NCBI GenBank assembly: GCA_016223165.1
Contig: JACRPO010000018.1
Coordinates: forward strand, 186,001-250,000
Reading direction: 5' to 3'
From: Burkholderiales bacterium
GTDB lineage: Bacteria; Pseudomonadota; Gammaproteobacteria; Burkholderiales; Burkholderiaceae_C
Length of the DNA stretch: 64,000 nucleotides
Shown here: positions 47,474-56,545 of the stretch, one piece after another
How the letters are laid out: each line of letters opens with the position of its first letter
Position numbering within the stretch: the first letter of the stretch is position 1
Translations under genes and position numbers: made by a program
Notes under the pieces: generated by a model
Told to the model about the DNA's origin: nothing
Seen by the model: only the letters and a program-made list of their open reading frames with translations
Database searches by the model: none

Positions 47474-48793
47474 ATGCCCAAGACGCCGCTGTCCTTCTGG
47501 CAGATCGTGAACATGAACGTCGGGTTCTTCGGAATCCAGTTCAGCTTCGGCCTGCAGCAGGCCAACATGAGCCCGATCTACCAGTACCTCGGGGCCGACG
47601 AATCGAGGCTGCCGCTGCTGTGGCTGGCCGGCCCCATGACCGGGCTCATCGTGCAGCCCATCGTCGGCGCGATGAGCGACCGCACGGTGTCCCGCTGGGG
47701 CCGGCGCACGCCCTACTTCCTCATCGGCGCCATCCTGTGCAGCCTCGGCCTGCTGTTCATGCCCTACAGCCCGACGCTGTGGTTCGCGGCCGGCCTGCTG
47801 TGGATCCTCGACGCGGCCAACAACGTGACGATGGAGCCCTACCGCGCCTACGTCAGCGACAGGCTCGTGCGCGAGCAGCACTCGCTCGGCTTCCTCACGC
47901 AGAGCGCCTTCACGGGCCTCGCGCAGACGCTGGCCTATCTGGCGCCGAGCATCTTCGTGTGGCTGGGCATGGGCAAGGACGCGGTGGGCGACAACCACAT
48001 CCCGCAGGTCACGCTGGCCGCCTTCGTCGTCGGTGCCGTGCTCTCGTTCGGCACCGTGTGGTGGAGCGTGCGCAAGGTGCCCGAGCTGCCGCAGTCGGAG
48101 GGTGAGAAGGCGGCGCTGCGCGCCCGCCCGAGCGGCGTGGCGGCGACGTTCAAGGACATCTGGGCCGCGCTCAGGGAAATGCCGCCCACGATGCGGCGGC
48201 TGTGGTGGATGAAGCTCTTCCAGTGGTACGGGATGATGTGCTACTGGATCTACATCGTGCCCGCGCTGGCCAAGACGATGTTCGGCACCAGCGACGCGAC
48301 GAGCGCGGGCTTTCGCGACGCGAGCCTGCTCAACGGCCAGATCGGCGGCTTCTACAACTTCGTGGCCTTCATCGCCGCATTCGCGCTCGTGCCGCTCGTG
48401 CGGCGAGCCGGGCCGAAGGCCGTGCACGCGGCCTGCCTGCTCGCGGCGGCGGCCGGCATGTGGGCCATCCCGTCCATCCAGGACAAGGCCTGGCTGTTCG
48501 TGCCGATGCTGGGCGTGGGCCTGGCGTGGGCCAGCATCATGGGCAACCCCTACGTGCTGCTGGCCGGCAGCATCCCGCCCGAGCGCGCCGGCGTGTACAT
48601 GGGCATCTTCAACATGTTCATCGTCATCCCGATGCTGATCCAGATGGTGACGCTGCCGCTCATCTACCAAAGCCTGCTCGGCGGCCAGCCCGACAACGTC
48701 ATCCGTTTGGCCGGCGCGTTGCTGGCCTGCGCGGCGGTGGCCGTGCTCTTCGTGCAGACCGAGGTGCGCGCGACGAAGGCCGCCGTCGCATGA
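47474..48793 (+). CDS. MFS sugar permease (predicted sucrose transporter)
   Basis: A 439-residue protein with 12 predicted membrane helices. Loop signatures include GAMSDRTVSRWGRRTPYFLIGA between helices 2 and 3, and ANNVTMEPYRAYVSDRL, typical of the sucrose/maltoside branch of the major facilitator superfamily (SuxC-like, glycoside-pentoside-hexuronide relatives). It would carry sucrose across the inner membrane with protons. Its stop overlaps the phosphorylase ATG (ATGA). The 132-bp spacer from the receptor gene shows no clear promoter. Confidence 0.85.
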   Translation: MPKTPLSFWQIVNMNVGFFGIQFSFGLQQANMSPIYQYLGADESRLPLLWLAGPMTGLIVQPIVGAMSDRTVSRWGRRTPYFLIGAILCSLGLLFMPYSPTLWFAAGLLWILDAANNVTMEPYRAYVSDRLVREQHSLGFLTQSAFTGLAQTLAYLAPSIFVWLGMGKDAVGDNHIPQVTLAAFVVGAVLSFGTVWWSVRKVPELPQSEGEKAALRARPSGVAATFKDIWAALREMPPTMRRLWWMKLFQWYGMMCYWIYIVPALAKTMFGTSDATSAGFRDASLLNGQIGGFYNFVAFIAAFALVPLVRRAGPKAVHAACLLAAAAGMWAIPSIQDKAWLFVPMLGVGLAWASIMGNPYVLLAGSIPPERAGVYMGIFNMFIVIPMLIQMVTLPLIYQSLLGGQPDNVIRLAGALLACAAVAVLFVQTEVRATKAAVA

Positions 48794-50259
48794 AGAACCA
48801 GGTCCAGCTCATCACCTATGTTGACCGCCTGGGCGGCGGCGGCATCGACGACCTGCGCCGGCTGCTCGCCGGCCCGCTCGACGGCCTCTTCGGCGGCGTG
48901 CACCTGCTGCCGTTCTTCAACCCCATCGACGGCGCCGACGCGGGCTTCGACCCCATCGACCATACCCAGGTCGACCCGCGCCTGGGCGACTGGGCGGCGG
49001 TGAAGCGGCTGGCCTCGGAGACCGAGGTCATGGCCGACGTCATCGTCAACCATGTCTCCACGGGCTCGCCGCAGTTCCGCGACTTCTCCGAGCGCGGCAG
49101 CGCCTCGCCCTGGTCCGGGCTCTTCCTCACCTACGACGCCGTGTTCCCCAAGGGCGCGAGCGCGGCCGACCTGCTGACCCTCTATCGCCCGCGCCCCGGC
49201 CTGCCGTTCACGGTGAGCACGCTCGCCAACGGCGAACGCCGCATCCTGTGGACGACCTTCACGCCGCAGCAGGCCGACATCGACGTCGAGCACCCCAGCG
49301 GCCGCGCCTACCTGAGCGGCATCCTGCATCGCCTCTCGGAGAACGGCATCCGCATGGTGCGGCTCGACGCCGTGGGCTATGCGATCAAGAAGCCGGGCAG
49401 CAGCTGCTTCATGCTGCCGCAGACGCTGGACTTCATCGCCGCCTTCGCCGCCGAGGCCGAGGCGCTGGGCATGGAGGTGCTGGTCGAGATCCACTCGCAC
49501 TACCGTCGCCAGATCGAGATCGCGCGGCGCGTGGACTGGGTGTACGACTTCGCGCTGCCGCCGCTCGTGCTGCACGCGTTCCGCTTCGAGACCGCGCGCC
49601 CGCTGAAGGCATGGATCGGCGAGCGGCCGGACAACGCGCTCACCGTGCTCGACACGCACGACGGCATCGGCATCATCGACATCGGCGCCGACGCCGCCGA
49701 CCGCGAGGGCCTGCCGGGTCTCGTGCCCGCGCAGGAGCTCGATGCGCTCGTCGAGCACATCCACGCGGCCAGTGGCGGCCAGAGCCGGCGCGCCACCGGC
49801 GCGGCGGCGAGCAACCTCGACCTCTACCAGGTCAACTGCACCTTCTACGACGCACTCGGGCGCGACGACAACAAGCTGCTGATGGCGCGCGCCGTTCAGT
49901 TCTTCATGCCCGGCATCCCGCAGGTCTACTACGTGGGGCTGCTGGCCGGCGAGAACGACATGGACCTGCTGGCGCGCACCGGTGTCGGCCGCGACATCAA
50001 CCGGCACTACTACAGCCGCGAAGAGATCGACGCGGCCCTCGCCCGGCCGGTGGTGCGCTCGCTGATCGAGCTCATCCGCCTGCGCAACACCCATGTCGCC
50101 TTCGGCGGCGTCTTCACGTTGCTGCCCACGGGCGACCAGATGCTGGCCATGCAATGGCGCCACGGCGAAGCGACCCTCGTGCTCGAGGCCGACTTCGCGC
50201 GCGCCGAGTTCCGCATCATCGAGGGCCGCGCACCGAACGCACGCGTGCTGCCGTTCTGA
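48790..50259 (+). CDS. Sucrose phosphorylase (GH13 subfamily 18)
   Basis: A 489-residue protein of normal length. MKNQVQLITYVDRLGGGGI, LLPFFNPIDGADAGFDPIDH and GRDINRHYYSREEID are sucrose phosphorylase signatures. The catalytic residues are Asp193 (RLDAVGYAIKK), Glu233 (VEIHSHY) and Asp291 (DTHDG), each one position after the nucleophile, acid/base and stabiliser (Asp192, Glu232, Asp290) of the Bifidobacterium adolescentis enzyme. The conserved LAGENDMDLL loop argues for sucrose over glucosylglycerate as substrate. It yields glucose 1-phosphate and fructose. Its start overlaps the permease stop. There is no fructokinase in the window. Confidence 0.93.
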   Translation: MKNQVQLITYVDRLGGGGIDDLRRLLAGPLDGLFGGVHLLPFFNPIDGADAGFDPIDHTQVDPRLGDWAAVKRLASETEVMADVIVNHVSTGSPQFRDFSERGSASPWSGLFLTYDAVFPKGASAADLLTLYRPRPGLPFTVSTLANGERRILWTTFTPQQADIDVEHPSGRAYLSGILHRLSENGIRMVRLDAVGYAIKKPGSSCFMLPQTLDFIAAFAAEAEALGMEVLVEIHSHYRRQIEIARRVDWVYDFALPPLVLHAFRFETARPLKAWIGERPDNALTVLDTHDGIGIIDIGADAADREGLPGLVPAQELDALVEHIHAASGGQSRRATGAAASNLDLYQVNCTFYDALGRDDNKLLMARAVQFFMPGIPQVYYVGLLAGENDMDLLARTGVGRDINRHYYSREEIDAALARPVVRSLIELIRLRNTHVAFGGVFTLLPTGDQMLAMQWRHGEATLVLEADFARAEFRIIEGRAPNARVLPF

Positions 50260-50276
50260 AGAGGAGGCGCGCCGTC

Positions 50277-50741
50277 GTGGCCTTCAGCTCGTTCGAGCGC
50301 GCGCAACTGCTGGGCTGGCCCCAGCTCGGCCCACGCCTGCTGAGCCGGCTGGAGGCCGCCGGATTCGACTCGATCGCGGCGCTGCGATTGGCGGGGGCCG
50401 ATGCGGCGATGCGGGCCGTGTGCGAGCGCACCGGCCAGGCTGCGCTGGCCAATCGCACGCGGGCGCTGCAGCGGGCGCTGGAAGCGGCGCCCGCCGCCGA
50501 GGCTCAGTTCGACGATTCGAAAGGCAGCCTGACCTGCGAGAGGTCCTTGCGCGTCTCCACGAGCACGAGCGGTCCTTCGTCGATGACGACGGGCGGCTTC
50601 GGCTCGCGCGGCACGTGCACGGGCCTGGGCTCGGCGGCCATCGCCGCCTGGACGGCGGCCACCTTCCCGGCGTCGCTGCCCACCCACTCGAGGCCGGCGG
50701 CGACGGCCACGGCCTGCAGGTCCGCAGCCGGCAACTCGTAG
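50277..50741 (+). CDS. Small helix-hairpin-helix-like protein, tail overlapping rne antisense
   Basis: A 154-residue reading frame beginning at GTG with a strong AGGAGG nine bases upstream. Residues 1-73 ([20 protein letters not shown], then [20 protein letters not shown]) look like paired helix-hairpin-helix units seen in DNA-binding helical domains. From about residue 78 the sequence turns into Ser/Thr-rich low complexity that overlaps the rne coding strand in reverse for 238 bp. The protein may therefore have lost an ancestral stop near 50.5 kb. It follows sucP by 17 bp. The function is unknown. Confidence 0.5.
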   Translation: MAFSSFERAQLLGWPQLGPRLLSRLEAAGFDSIAALRLAGADAAMRAVCERTGQAALANRTRALQRALEAAPAAEAQFDDSKGSLTCERSLRVSTSTSGPSSMTTGGFGSRGTCTGLGSAAIAAWTAATFPASLPTHSRPAATATACRSAAGNS

Positions 50742-53569
50742 GGTTCGATGCGGATCGGCTCGGCGGCTCGCGGCGGCTCGGCGGCGCGCTCGGCAACGAG
50801 GGGCGCGACGGGCGCGACAGGCACGACGGGCGAGGCAGCGAACGAAGGCGCAGCGCCTTCGGCGCCGGCCGCGGGGGCCTGCGTGCCGTCGCCGCCCATG
50901 TCGAGTTGCCCTTGTGCGCCACCCTCGGCGAAGTCGCGCCGGCCGCGGCCGCCACGGCGGCGGCGGCCATCGCGATCGCCACCCCGCTCATCGCCTTCGG
51001 GACGTTCGGTGCGCGCACCGAGCTCGCCTTCGCCGCGCTCGCTGCGCGCGCTCATCGGGGCCGAAGCATCGCGATCGCCTGCTGCGGCGCCGGTCGGCGC
51101 ACCGTCGGCAGAGAGGTCGCGCTCGCCAGCCGGCGGCGCATCGGCGCCACTCGAGGCGATGCCCTGCGCGCCCGCTTCGTCCCGGCCTTCACCGCGGCCG
51201 CGGCCGCCGCGACGACGGCGGCGACGGCCTTCGCGGTCGCCCTCGCTGCCCTCGCCGACGGGGATGGTGTCGACGAAGTCGCCCTCGCCGTTGACGCCGG
51301 GTGTGACGGCAGGTTGCGGCGCGCGCTCGGGGCGTGCACCGCGTGGCGCATCACCGCCGCGCGGGCCGCGATCGGCGCGCTCAGCTCCACGCTCACTTCC
51401 GCGCTCACTTCCACGTTCGGCGCGCTCCTCGCGCGCGCCCGGGCTCGTGCTGCCGGCGGCGCCTTCGGGCGCATCGCGGCGGGGCGGCCGGGTGTCGCGG
51501 CCTTCGCGGCCCTCACGACCCTCGCGTCCCTCGCGCGTTTCGCGACCTTCCCGGCCCTCACGAGCTTCACGGCTGTCACGCCCACCACGGTCGCGGCCGC
51601 CACGGCCACCGCGCTCGCCGCCACGCTCACCGCCGCGTCCACCGCGCTCGCCTCTTGCGCCGCGCTCGCCACGCTCGCCGCCGCGCTCACTGCTGCGCTC
51701 ACCACGGCGCCCATCGGCCCTGGCGGCATCGGCCGCAGGCAGCGCCGCGGCCGGCTTGCCCGCGGGCACGTGGATCGCGGGCGCCGATTCGGCAGGCGTG
51801 CCGCCGAAGAGCTTCTTGACCCAGCCGAAGAAGCCGCTGCCGGCAGGCGCCGGCGCGGGTGCGACGACCACCGGTGCCGGCGGCGGCGCCACACGCGCGG
51901 GCGCCGCGGCCACCGGGGCCGGTGCCTTCGCCGGCAGAGGCGCCGGCGGCGGCGGCGCGGGCGGCGCCGGCTGGTCGGGCAGCACGCCTTTGATCACCGG
52001 CTCCTGCTTGGCCTTGGCCTTCTCGCGCCGCGTGATGCCGACCTCGTCGTCGGGCTCCTCGACCATCGTGTAGCTGGCGCGGAAGCTCTCCAGGCGCGGG
52101 TCGTCGTGGCGCAGGCGCTCGAGCTTGTAGTTCGGCGTCTCGAGGTGCTTGTTGGGCACCAGCAGCACGGTGACGCGCTGCTTCAACTCGATCTTGCTGA
52201 TCTCGGCGCGCTTCTCGTTGAGCAGGAAGCTCGTCACCTCCACCGGCACCTGCACGTGCACGGCGGCGGTGTTGTCCTTCATCGACTCCTCCTGCACCAT
52301 GCGCAGGATCTGCAGCGCGGAGCTTTCGGTGTCGCGGATGTGGCCGGTGCCGTTGCAGCGCGGGCACGTGATGTGGCTGCCCTCGCTGAGCGCCGGGCGC
52401 AGGCGCTGGCGGCTGAGCTCGAGCAGGCCGAACTTGCTGATGGAGGAGAACTGCACGCGCGCGCGGTCGAAGCGCAGCGCGTCACGAAGGCGCTGTTCCA
52501 CCTCGCGGCGGTTCTTGCTCTCCTCCATGTCGATGAAGTCGACGACGATGAGGCCGCCGAGGTCGCGCAGGCGCATCTGGCGCGCGATCTCGTCGGCGGC
52601 TTCGAGGTTGGTGCGGGTGGCCGTCTCCTCGATATCGGTGCCGCGAGTGGCGCGGGCCGAGTTGACGTCCACCGAGACCAGCGCCTCAGTGTGGTCGATG
52701 ACGATGGCACCACCGGCGGGCAGGTTGACGGTGCGGCTGAACGCCGTCTCGATCTGGTGCTCGATCTGGAAGCGGCTGAACAGCGGCGCGTCGTCCTTGT
52801 AGCGCTTCACGCGATTGGCCGTCTCCGGCATCACGTGGTTCATGAACTGGTGCGCCTGGTCGAAGATGTCGTCGGTGTCGATCAGGATCTCGCCGATGTC
52901 CGCGGTGAAGTAGTCGCGGATGGCGCGGATGACGAGGCTGCTCTCCTGGTAGATCAGGAACGCGCCCTTGCCCGCCTGCGAAGCGCCTTCGATGGCGCTC
53001 CACAGCTTGAGCATGTAGTTCAGGTCCCACTGCAGCTCGGCGGCGCTGCGGCCGATGCCGGCCGTGCGCGCAATGAGGCTCATGCCCTTGGGGTACTCGA
53101 GCTGCTCGAGGTTGTCCTTCAGCTCCTCGCGGTCCTCGCCCTCGATGCGACGGCTGACGCCGCCGCCACGCGGGTTGTTGGGCATCAGCACGAGATAGCG
53201 GCCGGCGAGGCTGACGAAGGTGGTCAGCGCCGCGCCCTTGTTGCCGCGCTCCTCCTTCTCGACCTGCACGAGCAGGTTGTCGCCTTCCTTCACGGCGTCC
53301 TGGATGCGCGCGTCGCGGGCGCTCACGCCCTCGCGGAAGTAGTTCTTGGAGATCTCCTTGAACGGCAGGAAGCCGTGCCGGTCTTCGCCGTAGTCGACGA
53401 AGCAGGCCTCGAGGCTGGGCTCCACGCGGGTGATCACCGCCTTGTAGATGTTGCCCTTGCGCTGCTCGCGCCCCTCGATCTCGGTCTCAAAGTCGAGCAG
53501 CTTCTGGCCGTCGACGATCGCCAGGCGCCGCTCTTCGGGCTGCGTGGCGTTGATGAGCATTCTCTTCAT
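50504..53569 (-). CDS. rne: Ribonuclease E
   Basis: A 1021-residue endoribonuclease. The catalytic half (1 to about 510) opens [20 protein letters not shown], holds an S1 domain, the metal-binding Asp residues in [11 protein letters not shown] and VVDFIDM, and the Zn-link CPRCNGTGH. The second half is disordered: Pro/Ala, then a long Arg/Gly/Glu/Ser repeat region (about 640-900, [16 protein letters not shown]-like), ending near VRLPFESSN. It processes rRNA and mRNA and scaffolds the degradosome. A long leader of unknown structure precedes it; RNase E genes are commonly autoregulated through their 5-prime leader. It converges on the HhH gene. Confidence 0.96.
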   Translation of the reverse strand: MKRMLINATQPEERRLAIVDGQKLLDFETEIEGREQRKGNIYKAVITRVEPSLEACFVDYGEDRHGFLPFKEISKNYFREGVSARDARIQDAVKEGDNLLVQVEKEERGNKGAALTTFVSLAGRYLVLMPNNPRGGGVSRRIEGEDREELKDNLEQLEYPKGMSLIARTAGIGRSAAELQWDLNYMLKLWSAIEGASQAGKGAFLIYQESSLVIRAIRDYFTADIGEILIDTDDIFDQAHQFMNHVMPETANRVKRYKDDAPLFSRFQIEHQIETAFSRTVNLPAGGAIVIDHTEALVSVDVNSARATRGTDIEETATRTNLEAADEIARQMRLRDLGGLIVVDFIDMEESKNRREVEQRLRDALRFDRARVQFSSISKFGLLELSRQRLRPALSEGSHITCPRCNGTGHIRDTESSALQILRMVQEESMKDNTAAVHVQVPVEVTSFLLNEKRAEISKIELKQRVTVLLVPNKHLETPNYKLERLRHDDPRLESFRASYTMVEEPDDEVGITRREKAKAKQEPVIKGVLPDQPAPPAPPPPAPLPAKAPAPVAAAPARVAPPPAPVVVAPAPAPAGSGFFGWVKKLFGGTPAESAPAIHVPAGKPAAALPAADAARADGRRGERSSERGGERGERGARGERGGRGGERGGERGGRGGRDRGGRDSREAREGREGRETREGREGREGREGRDTRPPRRDAPEGAAGSTSPGAREERAERGSERGSERGAERADRGPRGGDAPRGARPERAPQPAVTPGVNGEGDFVDTIPVGEGSEGDREGRRRRRRGGRGRGEGRDEAGAQGIASSGADAPPAGERDLSADGAPTGAAAGDRDASAPMSARSERGEGELGARTERPEGDERGGDRDGRRRRGGRGRRDFAEGGAQGQLDMGGDGTQAPAAGAEGAAPSFAASPVVPVAPVAPLVAERAAEPPRAAEPIRIEPYELPAADLQAVAVAAGLEWVGSDAGKVAAVQAAMAAEPRPVHVPREPKPPVVIDEGPLVLVETRKDLSQVRLPFESSN

Positions 53570-54318
53570 GTGCACTCCAAGCGTGCCCATGCGCGGGTGT
53601 CTCAGGCCCTGCGCACGGGACCATCACGCCCGCCCGGTCGCAGCCGGTGGGCGCCTTCCTCGATGCACGAGAAGCGGCGGGAGAACCGTGAGCGCGAAAT
53701 GCCCTGGACTGCGCTGGTCGACTCCCGCCGGGGCGGGCGTCAGGTGCGCAGCGTTGGCGCGTGCGAGCCGGTGAGGTGGGTGCGTGCTGCCGGCCCTTCC
53801 GCTGTGCCCTCGGGCGCCACACGCGGTTTGCTGCGCGTGCAGGGCCAAGCAGCGACCACGCCGGCAGGGGTCTGCCGGGGCCGGGTGCCAAGGGTGGAGC
53901 AGGGGGACATGGTGGCGCGCTGGCCTGCCGGTCGCAGGGGCCCGAAGTGCGCGGGGAGTGAACCCCGGCGCATCGTGCCCCTTGAATCTTTCGTGTCCTC
54001 GGGTCTGCCCATTCAGCTGGGCGCGACGGCGAGGCGGCGGTTCTGTGGTTCCGAATCTCTGCCACCGGGGGCCTGCGCGTCCGAGTCGCTGTGGCGACCA
54101 CGGCCCGCTCGAGCCCGACGGTGTTGCATCACCTGTGTTTGCCGCTGGCGTCGCCTCCTGATCCCGGATCTCGGGCCCCGAAGTTCGCCGCAGCACTCCA
54201 TGATCACACCCGCCGCACCCCGCTTAAACTCCGAAAAATCAAGCACATACAGTGCAAACGTGGCGCAATCTTGGAGCGGCGCAGTATAGCGGGCAAAGAT
54301 CCCGGCGCCGGAGCTGCG
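53570..54318. other. Divergent intergenic region between rne and rluC
   Basis: About 750 bp without a supported gene. Much of it would form a long 5-prime leader of rne on the minus strand. The only AT-rich part is at about 54225-54290, where CTTGATTTTTCGGAGTTTAA lies on the minus strand and GCAGTATAGCGG on the plus strand; promoters for both genes probably sit there. I cannot fix hexamers with confidence. Confidence 0.5.
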
Positions 54319-55335
54319 GTGCCACCTCGGGCACCGGCCGCGCAGGCGAGAAGCGTGCGCCTGCTCACGGTCGACGCCGATTCGGCAGGGCAGCGGCTCG
54401 ACAACTACCTGCTGCGCCTGCTCAAGGGCGTGCCCAAGACGCATGTCTACCGCGTCATCCGCTCGGGCGAGGTGCGCATCAACAGCGGCCGCGCCGCCGC
54501 CGACACCCGCGTCGCCGAGGGCGACCTCGTGCGCGTGCCGCCGGTGCGCGAGCCGAAGCGCGACGAAACCGCGGCCGCCGCCGTGCCGGCGCGGGAGTTC
54601 CCGATCCTCTTCGAGGACGAGCACCTTCTCGCCATCGACAAGCCGGCCGGCGTGGCCGTGCATGGCGGCAGCGGCGTCAGCTCCGGCGTCATCGAGCAGT
54701 TGCGCAAGGCCCGCCCCGGCCAGCGCTTTCTCGAGCTCGTGCACCGGCTGGACAAGGAGACCTCGGGCCTGCTGCTGCTGGCCAAGAAGCGCAGCGCGCT
54801 CACGGCGCTGCAGGACCAGTTCCGCGCACGCGACACGCACAAGGTCTACGCGGCGCTCGTCTGGGGCGAGTGGCCGAAAGCGCTGAAGGTGATCGACCAG
54901 CCGCTCCTGAAGACGACCGACGCCGAGGGCGAGCGCCATGTGCGCGTGGTCGCATCGGGGGGCCGGCAGGCCGGGCAGGCATTGCAGGCGGGCCAGCCAG
55001 CGCGCGCCGGGCAAGCGCGGCGTTCGATCACGCTCGTCAAGGTGCGGCGCCAGTTCACGCAGGCCGCGCTGCTGGACGTGAAGCTGAAGACCGGGCGGAC
55101 GCACCAGATCCGCGTGCACCTCGCGCACGCCGGCCACGCCATCGTTGGCGACCCGAAGTACGGCGACTTCGCGGCCAACAAAGCCCTGGCGCGCGACGCC
55201 GGCGGCCTGCGCTTCACGCGCATGTTCCTGCACGCCCGCGAACTGGGATTCGATCACCCTGCCACCGGTGCGCGCATCACCCTCGAGGCGCCGCTGCCCG
55301 CGGAGTGCGAGACACTGCTCGCCGCGCTCCGCTGA
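54319..55335 (+). CDS. rluC: 23S rRNA pseudouridine synthase RluC
   Basis: A 338-residue protein. An S4 domain near residues 30-75 (DNYLLRLLKGVPKTHVYRVIRSGEVRINS) is followed by the pseudouridine synthase domain with the catalytic Asp in HRLDKETSGLLLLAKKR. It modifies 23S rRNA. An Ala/Gly/Gln insert of about 18 residues lies near residue 220-238 (AGQALQAGQPARAGQARR). The start is GTG at 54319, chosen for GGAG five bases upstream and because family similarity begins a few residues later. rne and rluC are divergent neighbours in most proteobacteria. Confidence 0.92.
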   Translation: MPPRAPAAQARSVRLLTVDADSAGQRLDNYLLRLLKGVPKTHVYRVIRSGEVRINSGRAAADTRVAEGDLVRVPPVREPKRDETAAAAVPAREFPILFEDEHLLAIDKPAGVAVHGGSGVSSGVIEQLRKARPGQRFLELVHRLDKETSGLLLLAKKRSALTALQDQFRARDTHKVYAALVWGEWPKALKVIDQPLLKTTDAEGERHVRVVASGGRQAGQALQAGQPARAGQARRSITLVKVRRQFTQAALLDVKLKTGRTHQIRVHLAHAGHAIVGDPKYGDFAANKALARDAGGLRFTRMFLHARELGFDHPATGARITLEAPLPAECETLLAALR

Positions 55336-55353
55336 AGCTCTTCCGCTCCGTTC

Positions 55354-56016
55354 ATGGCCCGTCCCCGCCGCTTCGACCTCATCGCCTTCGACTGGGACGG
55401 CACGCTCTTCGACAGCACCGGCCTCATCACCCGCTGCATCCAGGACGCCTGCCGCGAGCTCGGCGTGGCCGTGCCGAGCGACACCGATGCGGCCTACGTC
55501 ATCGGCCTCGGCCTCAACGACGCCCTGCGCCACGCGGCGCCGGGCCTCGCGCCCGAGCGCTACCCCGAGCTCGGCCACAGCTACCGCCGGCACTACTTCG
55601 CGCGCCAGCACGAGCTCGTGCTGTTCGAGGGCACGCTGGCCATGCTGCGCGAGCTGAAGGCGCGCAACCACTGGGTCACGGTGGCCACCGGCAAGAGCCG
55701 GCGCGGCCTGGACGAGGCGCTCGCGACCTCGCAGCTGCAGGGCCTCTTCGACGGTTCGCGCACGGCCGACGAAACCGCCTCCAAGCCGCACCCGCAGATG
55801 CTGCTGGAGCTCATGCGCGAGTTCGGCACCGAGCCCGAACGCACGCTGATGGTCGGCGACACCACGCACGACCTGCAGATGGCACGCAATGCCGGCGTGG
55901 CGCGCGTCGGCGTCAGCTTCGGCGCGCACGAGTTCGAGTCGTTCACCGAATTCGAGCCGCTGGCGGTGCTGCACAGCACGCGCGAGTTGCACGACTGGCT
56001 GGTCCGGCATGCCTGA
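55354..56016 (+). CDS. HAD-family hydrolase (phosphoglycolate phosphatase-like)
   Basis: A 220-residue HAD phosphatase. Motif I is FDWDGTLFDS (nucleophile Asp), motif II is VATGKSRRG, motif III includes the Lys in SKPHPQM and motif IV is MVGDTTHDLQMARNAG. A helical cap lies between motifs I and II. The substrate is not determined; relatives beside rluC are often annotated as phosphoglycolate phosphatases. It is 18 bp after rluC and overlaps the Rieske gene by eight bases. Confidence 0.88.
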   Translation: MARPRRFDLIAFDWDGTLFDSTGLITRCIQDACRELGVAVPSDTDAAYVIGLGLNDALRHAAPGLAPERYPELGHSYRRHYFARQHELVLFEGTLAMLRELKARNHWVTVATGKSRRGLDEALATSQLQGLFDGSRTADETASKPHPQMLLELMREFGTEPERTLMVGDTTHDLQMARNAGVARVGVSFGAHEFESFTEFEPLAVLHSTRELHDWLVRHA

Positions 56017-56545
56017 TCTGCCCGCCGGGCTGCCCATCACGGTGACCGAGGGCCCGCCGGCCGAGGAGCGGCTGTGCGACGCCGCCGAGCTCGTCGAGCG
56101 CGGCCGCGCCTTCGTGTGGGACGTGATGCTGTGGGGCCGCCCGGCGCGCGCCTTCGCGCTGCGCTTCGACGGCCGGCCCGTCGCCTACCTCAACCGCTGC
56201 GTGCACGTGCCCACCGAGATGGACTGGCAGGAAGGCGAGTTCCTCGACATCGACAAGCGCTGGATCCTCTGCTCCATCCACGGCGCCGCCTACGAGCCGG
56301 CCGACGGGCGCTGCGTCGGCGGCCCCTGCGGCCGCGGCAAGCTGACGGCGCTGCGCGTGGCCGAACGCGACGGCCAGGTGTATTGGTATCCTTCCCGCGA
56401 CATCGCGCCGGTGCGCTTCGACGAAGCGGCCGCGCCGGCTCCCGCGCCGGACGCCGAGCGCGCCGTTCACGCCGTTCACGCCGTTCACGACGGCGATGCC
56501 CCTCCGACGTCGCCGACGCTGCCGACCGAGCCTCCGACAACATGA
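56009..56545 (+). CDS. Rieske [2Fe-2S] protein
   Basis: A 178-residue protein. The Rieske cluster motifs are CVH (near residue 65) and CSIH (near residue 89), followed by GAAYEPADGRCVGGPC. There is no signal peptide, so it is probably a soluble ferredoxin-like partner. The C-terminal 40 residues include a triple repeat VHAVHAVHD coded by three 9-bp units (56462-56488) and a Pro/Thr tail. It sits between the HAD and sppA genes, an arrangement common in Burkholderiales. The stop overlaps the sppA start (ATGA). Confidence 0.9.
   Translation: MPDLPAGLPITVTEGPPAEERLCDAAELVERGRAFVWDVMLWGRPARAFALRFDGRPVAYLNRCVHVPTEMDWQEGEFLDIDKRWILCSIHGAAYEPADGRCVGGPCGRGKLTALRVAERDGQVYWYPSRDIAPVRFDEAAAPAPAPDAERAVHAVHAVHDGDAPPTSPTLPTEPPTT

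Noticed and set aside
44840-48670. A minus-strand open frame of nearly 1300 codons over the sucrose locus
   Set aside because: It is the reverse shadow of the TonB receptor and permease genes, with His/Arg/Ala-rich content and no recognisable domain.
48790-50259. Amylosucrase instead of sucrose phosphorylase
   Set aside because: The protein is 489 residues and lacks the long N-terminal helical domain of amylosucrases; the opening and active-site loops match GH13_18.
53570-54200. Genes within the rne-rluC spacer
   Set aside because: Several frames are open on both strands but none has a ribosome-binding site, domain or codon pattern like its neighbours.
50093-54289. A plus-strand open frame of about 1400 codons over rne
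   Set aside because: It is antisense to rne; its apparent Ala/Thr-rich repeats are the complement of the rne Arg/Gly repeats.
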